A DNA stretch of 64,000 bases from Labia minor (lineage: Eukaryota; Arthropoda; Insecta; Dermaptera; Spongiphoridae). Below the pieces are notes generated by a model. That model was not told the DNA's origin and did no database searches. It saw only the letters and a list, made by a program, of their open reading frames with translations. The stretch is taken from assembly GCA_963082975.1 (NCBI GenBank), contig OY720350.1, positions 48,190,734 to 48,254,733 of the forward strand, written 5' to 3'. Below, in pieces: positions 1 through 10,699 of this stretch; the stretch's first letter is position 1; every line of letters begins with the position of its first letter. Made by a program: the position numbers and the translations under genes.

Positions 1-660
1 TATTAGATTGTTTGAATGTAAAATATTTTTGTAATATAATTTTTTATTGCTAGTATTGTATAATCTTATAATTTTTTGTATAATTTAAATTTCAAATAAT
101 AAATTTAACATATAAATAGATTAATGTAGAATTTACTTTTGATTAAAATATAATATAAACATAAAATTATGTGAATAAGAATAAATTCAATATTTATACA
201 TTTCCAATTAAGAATAAAAATTATATTTTAAATTTTTGTTTATTTTTTTATTAATATACATTAGTTACTTAAGTTTATAATATAATATATAGTTTAGAAT
301 ATAATAAAATAATGGATAGTGCAAAAAATTATTTATTGTAGAAATTAAAGATAAATATAATCCAAACATGGAATAATGGAAAAAAAATTCTATTGAAATT
401 CAAGTAAAAACAAATGATGCATACACGCATAACAAAATATAAATATATATAAATAATTCGTATTTCAAATTTGTATGTATTTTTTGAATACCAGTTAATT
501 ATAATACCGCAGAAATTAATTTTTAAATATTAATACTCCATTTGTTTTAAGTTTCATTACTTAATTATTAATTAAGATTATTATTTAAAATAAATAAACG
601 ACAAAACATATATAATAATTTGGAATAATTTAAAAAAAAAATAGACATAAAACACTCGTT
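1..660. other. AT-rich flank, no recognised feature
   Basis: Very AT-rich sequence with short poly-A/T and TATA-like runs and no open frame of useful length on either strand. I see no RNA gene, TIR, LTR or satellite monomer here. It reads as non-coding insect-type intergenic DNA. Confidence 0.6.
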
Positions 661-690
661 AAACGTATGTATTAATGGTCTGAAAGACAG

Positions 691-780
691 GTAAGTATGG
701 CCTGTAGATATAACATAATGTATATTTCGTAATTTGATTGTTTTATTTAGAAAAAAGTGAACCTAATCTTTTCTTTGCAG
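691..780 (+). other. Possible short intron (weak)
   Basis: A consensus-like donor (CAG then GTAAGTAT, boundary at 690/691) is followed 90 bp later by a pyrimidine-rich tract and acceptor (TTTTCTTTGCAG, ending at 780). Length and signals suit a short insect intron. Against a coding role, the frame before the donor has a TAA at 673-675 in the phase-0 join, and the downstream frame stops near 880. It may be a UTR intron, a relic of a retroelement or host gene, or chance. Confidence 0.2.
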
Positions 781-849
781 GTCCATATGTTAGCATCGGA
801 TATTTTGATTAATTTAATTTGTCATTATTTCTTTCCGATTTTGGTTCTC

Positions 850-1075
850 CAAGGCGAATCGCCTAAGCACAAATAGTCAAACGAACTGCACTCTTTGGTG
901 AAGTTTATTTAAGGGTTCCTTTCCCAAATAATTTGTTTTACTCCCCGTGTGAAAGAGTTGAGAATTCTTTTTTTTAACTCCTTCACTAGTGGCACAGGAG
1001 GTCCGACAGGCTGAACAATATTTTATTTAGCCCTCGGCTTGTCCATATATATATGAAGAGTGTCCGAGGCCGTCA
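850..1075 (-). other. GC-richer relict segment, unidentified
   Basis: This stretch is visibly richer in GC than its surroundings. On the minus strand one frame reads from an ATG near 1074 through one TAA and then about 37 further codons to another TAA, which looks like decayed coding sequence. I do not recognise the product. It also contains a compact palindrome, AGGCGA-A-TCGCCT at 852-864, and a loose CCTCGG/CCGAGG pair around 1031-1070. It could be a transposon relic or an old exon. Confidence 0.2.
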
Positions 1076-1080
1076 TGACT

Positions 1081-1253
1081 TTAACACTTATAATTAATTA
1101 AATTTAATATATATAATTAAAAATAAATATCAAAATAATATAAAATAAAAAAATTGTTTCTAATCTAATTGTAAAAGAAAATATTTATATATTATTGTAT
1201 ATATATAGCAGGGAGATACTTGATTGTAAGGAAATCAATTAAAGAAAACAATT
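1081..1253. other. AT-rich gap, nothing seen
   Basis: AT-rich spacer with short ATATAT runs, no open frame and no repeat shared with the rest of the window. Confidence 0.5.
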
Positions 1254-1390
1254 TGTAGAAGAATGAGGTGGGCAGGCAATATGGAAGTGAAAAAACATGG
1301 ATTGAGGTGACTCATGACAGGGATAATAGAAGAAATGTTGCCCCTGTGACAAAGAACTTCCGATATAAACAGATAACTATGGTCTTAATA
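1254..1390 (+). pseudogene. Possible non-LTR retroelement C-terminal relic
   Basis: One plus-strand frame reads R-R-M-R-W-A-G-N-M from about 1254. The R-x-RWAGH-x-x-RM pattern is common near the C-terminus of insect non-LTR (RTE/jockey type) polyproteins. Here the His is replaced by Asn and stop codons follow within about 15 codons and again later, so at best it is a short dead fragment. No reverse transcriptase motif, UTR or poly-A tail is visible nearby. The match is short and could be coincidence. Confidence 0.22.
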
Positions 1391-1814
1391 TTTGTAAAAG
1401 AGAAATGGCCATTGAATAAGTGTTAAATCTAAAATATATTATAAAAATATAATATAAAAATTAAATATATTCTCATCTCTTGCTGCAAATTTCTTCGCAT
1501 TTCATTATAAATTCATTTTAAATTCGTCAAATTATAATAAATAAGTTGACCTGTGGCTAGGTCCGAACCGACCGACGGTTTTAAGTAAATTAATTTCCAG
1601 CTACAGAAACAATTTCAAATAATTTAAATGTATCTATAATATTAATGTAATAAAAACAGATATGGATATAACATAAATATTTTTAATTTTATTTTATTTA
1701 TAATATATATGTAAGACCAGGCTTTGACGTCATGAATGGCTGGATGACGTTATATAATTTTAAATTAAGAAAAAACTAATAAAGATGATTTTTCTCGGAG
1801 ATAAACCCAATACA
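1391..1814. other. AT-rich gap, nothing supported
   Basis: AT-rich non-coding sequence. A TGACGTCA palindrome occurs at 1725-1732, but there is no adjacent gene to give it meaning. No open frame or repeat boundary was found. Confidence 0.5.
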
Positions 1815-2165
1815 AGTGCATGATTCGTAGTGATATGTAAACAATCTCCTCATGTGAAATTTGGTATGAAAATAACCCTTCCCTTCCTATCGTCGATCGC
1901 TAATACTACCACTTCCGGTTTCCGGATTTGCACCAAAAGTTGATCAATTCATCCTACTGATGCATTAAGTAAATATACCAAATTTAATCAAAATCTGTTG
2001 AGCCGTTCAAGCTGTACACATCTATACGGATCGACGGACGGACAGACAATGCTAAAAATACTTTTTTCTGTTAAGAAAATGCATGATTCGTGGAGATATG
2101 TAAAAATCTCCACATGTGAAATTTGGTGTGAAAACAATACCTCTCTTACTATCGTCGGTCGGTAA
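1815..2165 (+). repeat. Dispersed repeat, copy 1
   Basis: The unit holds GTTGAGCCGTTCA followed by a short GACGGACGGACAGACA-type run, then a segment with the inverted repeat TGGAGAT/ATCTCCA around an 8-base loop. It recurs at 4964-5192. Within this copy, the segment at about 1818-1900 is a diverged duplicate of 2081-2164, roughly 262 bp apart. The motif 'AAAATC-GTTGAGCCGTTC ... GACGGACAGACA' is typical of abundant insect interspersed repeats, often non-LTR or SINE 3' ends. I cannot assign the family. Confidence 0.65.
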
Positions 2166-2992
2166 AAATATACCTATTTTAAAGAATATTTTTATCTGAT
2201 TATATATAGTATACAATTTACATTCATAATCACTTTAAATAAAAATTTAACCGATAACAACAAGAAAATGAAGATGATAATGATCGAAATCAAAACATTC
2301 AAAAATACATGTAACATCCAGGAGTTACAGAGGACAGTCCCTAACTAGGAGCTAAGAGTGCCGAAAGCGGTCTTAGTAACTAGTTTCGATTTAATAATAA
2401 ATATGATATTATATTAGTGTGACGTGAAATCTGAAACTTTGAGGTATGTTAATGAATGTAATTTACAGATAAAACAATTTGAATTATTGATACTACAATT
2501 AAATTTAAAATAAGAAAACTGTTATTTCATAAGTTTAATGTAGGTATTGCAATTTTTTTTTATTTTAAAATCAAAGAAATAAAGAAAATTGAATGTTTGT
2601 GTGATTCTTATTATAAAATAAATTATTATAACGAAATTATGTTAATGAGGGCTTGTACTATAACATCCCGATTGCCTATTTAAAATAAAAAGAATAAAGA
2701 AATTAATATATAAATTTATATTAATATTTTAGTAATAATTATTATTTAATAATTAAACAAAAATTAGAAAATAATATTTTAAATAATTTATTTTATTTTT
2801 ACATTTAATTGTTTTTTATTTTTAATATTTCTAATTCTTATTTGAAAAGGTATAATATTGAAAGGGTTAAATATATCACTCGTTGTGCCATCTGACAGTA
2901 CAACATCGAACTCCAAGATAAATATTTGAATTTGTTGGGCACTTTAAACATTATTTTTCAATAAAATACTTTAGGATATTTTAAAAATATAC
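2166..2992. other. AT-rich gap with two small GC-richer patches
   Basis: Mostly AT-rich and non-coding. Patches at about 2310-2390 (starting TGTAACATCC) and 2860-2945 are less AT-rich. The first vaguely resembles an LTR start, but no matching end, target duplication or second copy is present, so I assign nothing. Confidence 0.5.
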
Positions 2993-2994
2993 TA

Positions 2995-3018
2995 CAGTAA
3001 AAGTCCTATAATCCGGCA
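2995..3018 (+). repeat. Tigger left terminal inverted repeat
   Basis: Starts CAGTAAAAGTCC and is preceded by the TA target duplication. It pairs with 3789-3812 with about three mismatches in 24 bases. Confidence 0.85.
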
Positions 3019-3298
3019 CGTTCGGGACCAGCTCGGTGCCGGACTACCGGAAATTCCGGATTATCGGGCGGTAATTATAAGAACAATTAGATTAATAATT
3101 ATACTAAAAATATAGTATGCAAATACATACCACAAAGTTTATTTTACATTTCATATAATGTATGAACACGTACTGTAAAAAATATTACACTTTGATTTAT
3201 AAAAGTCACGAATGTCTTTTTGTTTTCTTGACTTTTGGCGTTTAGTATAAAATTTATTTCTAATGATATGGTAATCAATAATTTCTGAAGCACTGTAG

Positions 3299-3666
3299 CT
3301 AGTCACAGTCGGCATTTAACAGGCCTTGAATAAAAGACCTTCTAGAAAAGCATTTAAAATTTTGAATAACCCCTTGGTCCATGGGTTGAATCCAAGATTT
3401 TATGTTAAGTGGGAGCAGAGTAGCAACAATATTCCCAGAAACTAACTCATCTACTGGCAGGTGGGCTTTGCAATTGTCCAAAAGAAGGATGGCTTTAGTT
3501 TCTTCTGGTAGACCAAGGCTTTTGAAGGATTCCTTGACCTCAGGCACAAAGTGGTGAAAAACACAGTCTTTAAAGAGGACGCAGTCACCCACGCATTTGA
3601 TTGAGCATCGTATTGGACAGGCAAATGTGCATTCTTAAAAGCCCTGGGTTTTGAAAATTTACCTAT
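3299..3666 (-). pseudogene. Tigger/pogo transposase fragment (DDE_1), frameshifted
   Basis: The piece from 3666 down to about 3577 carries [10 protein letters not shown] and [13 protein letters not shown], typical of the middle of the Tigger/jerky DDE domain. Homology then shifts frame near 3577 and continues from about 3577 to 3299 with [11 protein letters not shown] and [11 protein letters not shown]. These two Asp residues are the second and third catalytic positions, separated by 32 residues, which fits the pogo DD(about 29-36)D spacing. The first catalytic Asp and the N-terminal CENP-B-like helix-turn-helix domains are absent because of the internal deletion. This is a dead gene inside the TIR-bounded element. 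Confidence 0.85.
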
Positions 3667-3788
3667 CACAAAAGGGGAATAGCTCTCGAGCGTTTTTATT
3701 TGCTTTAAAGACACACTTTTGGAGAAAACCAAAATTTTTACAATTTTCCGGAGCGATGCCGGACTATCGGGCATTCCGGACTGTTGGA

Positions 3789-3812
3789 TGCCGGACTAAT
3801 GGACTTTTACTG
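3789..3812 (-). repeat. Tigger right terminal inverted repeat
   Basis: The reverse complement starts CAGTAAAAGTCC and then TCCGGCA. A TA dinucleotide follows at 3813-3814. Confidence 0.85.
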
Positions 3813-3814
3813 TA

Positions 3815-4107
3815 CTTAAAAACACTTGAACATAGTTTTCTAAATAAATAATACTATTACTTAAATAAATTTTATTTTAGGAGTTCTTATGTGGATCTTA
3901 AGTATATATACGTTTAAATAGGAATATTTTAATATTTATTACAATCATTTTATAATTATAAATAGACTATAAAAATTACGATTCTTTTAAAAAAAGATTT
4001 AAAAATAAAAAAAATTAAAAAAGAAAAAAAGTAAAAATAAAATTTCTATAAATACAACTATTTTAAAAAATATTATCTTAAAACAAAAAGTCATCAAAGT
4101 ATTGATA
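3815..4107. other. AT-rich spacer between Tigger and satellite edge
   Basis: Poly-A/T-rich, non-coding sequence. The last 100 bases may be satellite too decayed to align with confidence. Nothing else is seen. Confidence 0.5.
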
Positions 4108-4487
4108 TCAAATATTGATATTTTTGATGAATAATTATTTTTTTATGCCCAAAACGGAGGGTCATCGTCGGCCAACCTTTCATAATTTTGACGGTAAAAT
4201 TTAAAAATGAAATTTTTAAAAATAAATAATAAATTCGTTCATTTTACATCATAAAAATATTACAAAAATATATTATTGATATTTTTGATGAATAATTAAT
4301 TTTTTATGCCCAAAACGGAGGGTCATCGTGGGCCAACCTTTGATAATTTTTACGGTAAATTTAAAAAAATGACATTTTTAAAAATAAATAATAAATTCGT
4401 TCATTTTACATCATAAAAATATGAAAAAAATATATTATTGATATTTTTGATGAATAATTATTTTTTTATGCCTAAAACGGAGGGTCA
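4108..4487 (+). repeat. Diverged edge monomers of the 161-bp satellite
   Basis: Two full monomers and a partial third, phased at 4117, 4278 and 4440 (periods 161 and 162). They share the AT-rich frame of the main satellite but have a different core: CCCAAAACGGAGGGTCATC followed by GTCGGCCAACC or GTGGGCCAACC. The GATGACC half of the main dyad and the CCTAGG site are missing. The third monomer breaks off right after the GGGTCAT of its core, where the gag fragment begins. Diverged monomers at an array edge are usual, because homogenisation is weakest there. Confidence 0.9.
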
Positions 4488-4489
4488 TA

Positions 4490-4960
4490 AAAAATTGATA
4501 TTGGAACATAGTCTCCGGAAACCAAAACAGATCAAATATTTATGAAAAAGATACGAAAGGGATTGAAAAATGGGATCTCCCGGACCAAAAAGCTAAGTCT
4601 GATCTAATTTTATCAATAACACCTAGAGAATTAAGGATAGTTAAAAATTTAAATAGCTCAAGTGAAATATGGGATAAATTAAAGGAAACCTTTGAAAGTA
4701 AAGGTCCAGCCAAAAAGGCTTATTTGTTAAAGAAACTAATTTTAAGTAAAATGAATATAAGTGATAATATGGATGACTATTTAAATACATTTTGTGAAAT
4801 TTTAGAAAAATTAAAAGATATTCATTCGAATTCGTAATAAATGATGAACTATTATGTATAATTTTATTATATAGTCTACCAGACGAATATGAAAATTTTA
4901 GATGTGCTATAGAAACAAGGGACACTTTGCCAGCTTTAGATAATTTAAAAATTAAGTTAT
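4490..4960 (+). pseudogene. Old copia gag fragment, plus strand
   Basis: The sequence aligns with the gag region of the minus-strand copia copies (about residues 30-180 of the polyprotein) but lies in the opposite orientation. Recognisable pieces include EKDTKGIEKWD, SITPRELRIVKNLN and NISDNMDDYLNTF. It carries several substitutions, and a frame disruption near 4820-4845 is followed by stop codons. It has no LTR, no start and no zinc knuckle. The left end joins a satellite monomer in its core, and the right end joins the dispersed repeat at about 4961. It is an older relic than the copies at 28.7 and 39.5 kb and encodes nothing functional. Confidence 0.9.
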
Positions 4961-4963
4961 GAA

Positions 4964-5192
4964 TTCATCCCACTGATGCATTAAGTAAATATACCAAATC
5001 TCATCAAAATCGGTTGAGCCGTTCAGGCTGTACACATCTATACGGACGGACAGACGGACAGACGGACGGACAGACATCATGCTAAAAATACTTTTTTCTG
5101 TTTAGAAAATGCATGATTCGTGGAGATATGTAAAAATCTCCACATGTGAAATTTGGTGTGAAAACAATACCTCCCTTACTATCGTCGGTCGG
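4964..5192 (+). repeat. Dispersed repeat, copy 2
   Basis: Matches 1945-2163 closely, including GTTGAGCCGTTCA, a longer GACGGACAGACG-type run (about 5043-5075), and the TGGAGAT/ATCTCCA inverted repeat. It sits between the gag fragment and the first monomer of the main array, so it forms part of the composite array edge. The family is not assigned; the 3' end of a non-LTR element or SINE is one possibility. Confidence 0.8.
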
Positions 5193-8100
5193 TAAATATA
5201 TTATTGATATTTCTGATGAATAATTTTTTTTTATGCCGAAAACCTAGGGTCATCCTACGATGACCTTTCATAATTTTTACGGGAAAATTAAAAAATGAAA
5301 TTTTTAAAAATAAATAATAAATTCGTTCATTTTACATCATAAAATTATTTAAAAAAATATATTATTGATATTTCTGATGAATAATTGTTTTTTTATGCCG
5401 AAAACCTAGGGTCATCCTACGATGACCTTTCATAATTTTTTCGGTAAAACTAAAAAATGAAATGTTTTAAAAAAAATAATAAATTCGTTCATTTTACATC
5501 ATAAAAATATTAAAAAAATATATTATTGATATTTCTAATGAATAATTATTTTTTTATGCCGAAAACCTAGGGTCATCCTACGATGACCTTTCATAATTTT
5601 TTCGGTAAAACTAAAAAATGAAATGTTTTAAAAAAAATAATCAATTCGTTCATTTTACATCATAAAAATATTAAAAAAATATATTTTTGATATTTCTGAT
5701 GAATAATTATTTTTTTATGCCGAAAACCTAGGGTCATCCTACGATGACCTTTCATAATTTTTTCGGTAAAATTAAAAAATGAAATGTTTTAAAAAAAATA
5801 ATAAATTCGTTCATTTTACATCATTAAAATATTAAAAAAATATATTATTGATATTTCTAATGAATAATTATTTTTTTCTGCCGAAAACCTAGGGTCATCC
5901 TACGATGACCTTTCATAATTTTTTCGGTAAAACTAAAAAATGAAATGTTTTAAAAAAAATAATAAATTCGTTCATTTTACATCATAAAAATATTAAAAAA
6001 ATATATTATTGATATTTCTAATGAATAATTATTTTTTTATGCCGAAAACCTAGGGTCATCCTACGATGACCTTTCATAATTTTTTAGGTAAAATTAAAAA
6101 ATGAAATGTTTTAAAAAAAATAATAAATTCGTTCATTTTACATCATAAAATTATTTAAAAAAATATATTATTGATATTTCTGATGAATAATTATTTTTTT
6201 ATGCCGAAAACCTAGGGTCATCCTACGATGACCTTTCATAATTTTTTCGGTAAAACTAAAAAATGAAATGTTTTAAAAAAAATAATAAATTCGTTCATTT
6301 TACATCATAAAAATATTAAAAAAATATATTATTGATATTTCTAGTGAATAATTATTTTTTTATGCCGAAAACCTAGGGTCATCCTACGGTGACCTTTCAT
6401 AATTTTTTCGGTAAAATGAAAAAATGAAATGTTTTAAAAAAAATAATAAATTCGTTCATTTTACATCATAAAATTATTTAAAAAAATATATTATTGATAT
6501 TTCTGATGAATAAGTATTTTTTTATGCCGAAAACCTAGGGTCATCCTACGATGACCTTTCATAATTTTTTCGGTAAAACTAAAAAATGAAATGTTTTAAA
6601 AAAAATAATAAATTCGTTCATTTTACATCATAAAAATATTAAAAAAATATATTATTGATATTTCTAATGAATAATTATTTTTTTCTGCCGAAAACCTAGG
6701 GTCATCCTACGATGACCTTTTATAATTTTTACGGGAAAATTAAAAAATGAAAATTTTAAAAATAAATAATAAATTCGTTCATTTTACATCATAAAATTAT
6801 TTAAAAAAATATATTATTGATATTTCTGATGAATAATTATTTTTTTATGCCGAAAACCTAGGGTCATCCTACGATGACCTTTCATAATTTTTTCGGTAAA
6901 ACTAAAAAATGAAATGTTTTAAAAAAAATAATAAATTCGTTCATTTTACATCATAAAAATATTAAAAAAATATATATTTGATATTTCTGATGAATAATTA
7001 TTTTTTTATGCCGAAAACATAGGGTCATCCTACGATGACCTTTCATAATCCTTTCGGTAAAATTAAAAAATGAAATGTTTTAAAAAAAATAATAAATTCG
7101 TTCATTTTACATCATAAAAATATTAAAAAAATATATTATTGATATTTCTAATGAATAATTATTTTTTTCTGCCGAAAACCTAGGGTCATCCTACGATGAC
7201 CTTTTATAATTTTTACGGGAAAATTAAAAAATGAAAATTTTAAAAATAAATAATAAATTCGTTCATTTTACATCATAAAATTATTTAAAAAAATATATTA
7301 TTGATATTTCTGATGAATAATTATTTTTTTATGCCGAAAACCTAGGGTCATCCTACGATGACCTTTCATAATTTTTTCGGTAAAATGAAAAAATGAAATG
7401 TTTTAAAAAAAATAATAAATTCGTTCATTTTACATCATAAAATTATTTAAAAAAATATATTATTGATATTTCTGATGAATAAGTATTTTTTTATGCCGAA
7501 AACCTAGGGTCATCCTACGATGACCTCTCATAATTTTTTCGGTAAAACTAAAAAATGAAATGTTTTAAAAAAAATAATAAATTCGTTCATTTTAACTCAT
7601 AAAAATATTAAAAAAATATATTATTGATATTTCTAATGAATAATTATTTTTTTCTGCCGAAAACCTAGGGTCATCCTACGATGACCTTTTATAATTTTTA
7701 CGGGAAAATTAAAAAATGAAAATTTTAAAAATAAATAATAAATTCGTTCATTTTACATCATAAAATTATTTAAAAAATATATTATTGATATTTCTGATGA
7801 ATAATTATTTTTTTATGCCGAAAACCTACGATGACCTTTCATAATTTTTTCGGTAAAACTAAAAAATGAAATGTTTTAAAAAAAATAATAAATTCGTTCA
7901 TTTTACATCATAAAAATATTAAAAAATATATTTTTGATATTTCTGATGAATAATTATTTTTTTATGCCGAAAACCTAGGGTCATCCTACGATGACCTTTC
8001 ATAATTTTTACGGTAAAATTAAAAAATGAAATTTTTAAAAATAAATAATATATTCGTTCATTTTAGATCATAAAAATATTTAAAAAAATATATTATTGAT

Positions 8101-10699
8101 ATTTCTGATGAATAATTATTTTTTTATTGCCGAAAACCTAGGGTCATCCTACGATGACCTTTCATAATTTTTTCGGTAAAATTAAAAAAATGAAATGTTT
8201 TAAAAAAAATAATAAATTCGTTTATTTTACATCATAAAAATATTAAAAAAATATATTATTGATATTTCTGATGAATAATTATTTTTTTATTGCCGAAAAC
8301 CTAGGGTCATCCTACGATGACCTTTCATAATTTTTTCGGTAAAATTAAAAAATGAAATGTTTTAAAAAAAATAATAAATTCGTTCATTTTACATCATAAA
8401 AATATTAAAAAAATATATATTTGATATTTCTGATGAATAATTATTTTTTTATGCCTAAAACCTAGGGTCATCCTACGATGACCTTTCATAATTCTTTCGG
8501 TAAAATTAAAAAATGAAATGTTTTAAAAAAAATAATAAATTCGTTCATTTTACATCATAAAAATATTAAAAAAATATATTATTGATATTTCTAATGAATA
8601 ATTATTTTTTTCTGCCGAAAACCTAGGGTCATCCTACGATGACCTTTTATAATTTTTACGGGAAAATTAAAAAATGAAAATTTTAAAAATAAATAATAAA
8701 TTCGTTCATTTTACATCATAAAAATATTAAAAAAATATATTATTGATATTTCTGATGAATAATTATTTTTTTATGCCGAAAACCTAGGGTCATCCTATGA
8801 TGACCTTTCATAATTTTTTCGGTAAAACTAAAAAATGAAATGTTTTTTAAAAAAAATAATAAATTCGTTCATTTTACATCATAAAAATATTAAAAAAATA
8901 TATTATTGATATTTCTGATGAATAATTATTTTTTTATGCCGAAAACCTAGGGTCATCCTACGATGACCTTTCATAATTTTTACGGTAAAATTAAAAAATG
9001 AAATTTTTAAAAATAAATAATATATTCGTTCATTTTAGATCATAAAAATATTTTAAAAAATATATTATTGATATTTCTGATGAATAATTATTTTTTTATT
9101 GCCGAAAACCTAGGGTCATCCTACGATGACCTTTCATAATTCTTTCGGTAAAATTAAAAAATGAAATGTTTTAAAAAAAATAATAAATTCGTTCATTTTA
9201 CATCATAAAAATATTAAAAAAATATATTATTGATATTTCTAATGAATAATTATTTTTTTCTGCCGAAAACCTAGGGTCATCCTACGATGACCTTTTATAA
9301 TTTTTACGGGAAAATTAAAAAATGAAAATTTTAAAAATAAATAATAAATTCGTTCATTTTACATCATAAAAATATTAAAAAAATATATTATTGATATTTC
9401 TGATGAATAATTATTTTTTTATGCCGAAAACCTAGGGTCATCCTATGATGACCTTTCATAATTTTTTCGGTAAAACTAAAAAATGAAATGTTTTTTAAAA
9501 AAAATAATAAATTCGTTCATTTTACATCATAAAAATATTAAAAAAATATATTATTGATATTTCTGATGAATAATTATTTTTTTATGCCGAAAACCTAGGG
9601 TCATCCTACGATGACCTTTCATAATTTTTACGGTAAAATTAAAAAATGAAATTTTTAAAAATAAATAATATATTCGTTCATTTTAGATCATAAAAATATT
9701 TTAAAAAATATATTATTGATATTTCTGATGAATAATTATTTTTTTATTGCCGAAAACCTAGGGTCATCCTACGATGACCTTTCATAATTTTTTCGGTAAA
9801 ATTAAAAAATGAAATGTTTTAAAAAAAATAATAAATTCGTTCATTTTACATCATAAAAATATTAAAAAAATATATATTTGATATTTCTGATGAATAATTA
9901 TTTTTTTATGCCGAAAACCTAATGTCATCCTACGATGACCTTTCATAATTCTTTCGGTAAAATTAAAAAATGAAATGTTTTAAAAAAAATAATAAATTCG
10001 TTCATTTTACATCATAAAAATATTAAAAAAATATATTATTGATATTTCTAATGAATAATAATTTTTTTCTGCCGAAAACCTAGGGTCATCCTACGATGAC
10101 CTTTTATAATTTTTACGGGAAAATTAAAAAATGAAAATTTTAAAAATAAATAATAAATTCGTTCATTTTATATCATAAAATTATTTAAAAAAATATATTA
10201 TTGATATTTCTGATGAATAATTATTTTTTTATGCCGAAAACCTAGGGTCATCCTACGATGACCTTTCATAATTTTTTCGGTAAAACTAAAAAATGAAATG
10301 TTTTAAAAAAAATAATAAATTCGTTCATTTTACATCATAAAAATATTAAAAAAATATATTATTGATATTTCTAGTGAATAATTATTTTTTTATGCCGAAA
10401 ACCTATGGTCATCCTACGATGACCTTTCATAATTTTTTCGGTAAAATGAAAAAATGAAATGTTTTAAAAAAAATAATAACTTCGTTCATTTTACATCATA
10501 AAAATATTAAAAAAATATATTATTGATATTTCTGATGAATAATTATTTTTTTATGCCGAAAACCTAGGGTCATCCTACGATGACCTTTCATAATTTTTTC
10601 GGTAAAATTAAAAAAATGAAATGTTTTAAAAAAAATAATAAATTCGTTTATTTTACATCATAAAAATATTAAAAAAATATATTATTGATATTTCTAATG

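Larger units (their letters stand above)
2995..3812 (-). mobile_element. Tigger/pogo-type DNA transposon, internally deleted
   Basis: Terminal inverted repeats begin CAGTAAAAGTCC at 2995 and, on the minus strand, at 3812. They match at about 21 of the first 24 bases and continue with several TCCGGCA/CCGGA blocks. TA dinucleotides flank both ends (2993-2994 and 3813-3814), as expected for Tc1/mariner-pogo insertion. The element is only 818 bp, whereas complete Tigger elements are roughly 2-3 kb, so it is internally deleted. The inside carries a minus-strand transposase fragment. It is non-autonomous and old, given the frameshift and TIR mismatches. Confidence 0.88.

Noticed and set aside
1725..1732. 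CRE-type TGACGTCA site
   Set aside because: An isolated 8-bp palindrome without a promoter or gene nearby; chance is enough.
2310..2390. Solo LTR starting TGTAACATCC
   Set aside because: No matching end, target duplication or second copy could be found in the window.
3651..3851. Plus-strand 66-codon frame at the Tigger right end
   Set aside because: Antisense to the transposase relic and running through the TIR; not a gene.
4641..4925. Minus-strand open frame of 94 codons
   Set aside because: Antisense of the plus-strand gag relic. Low-complexity translation with no motif.
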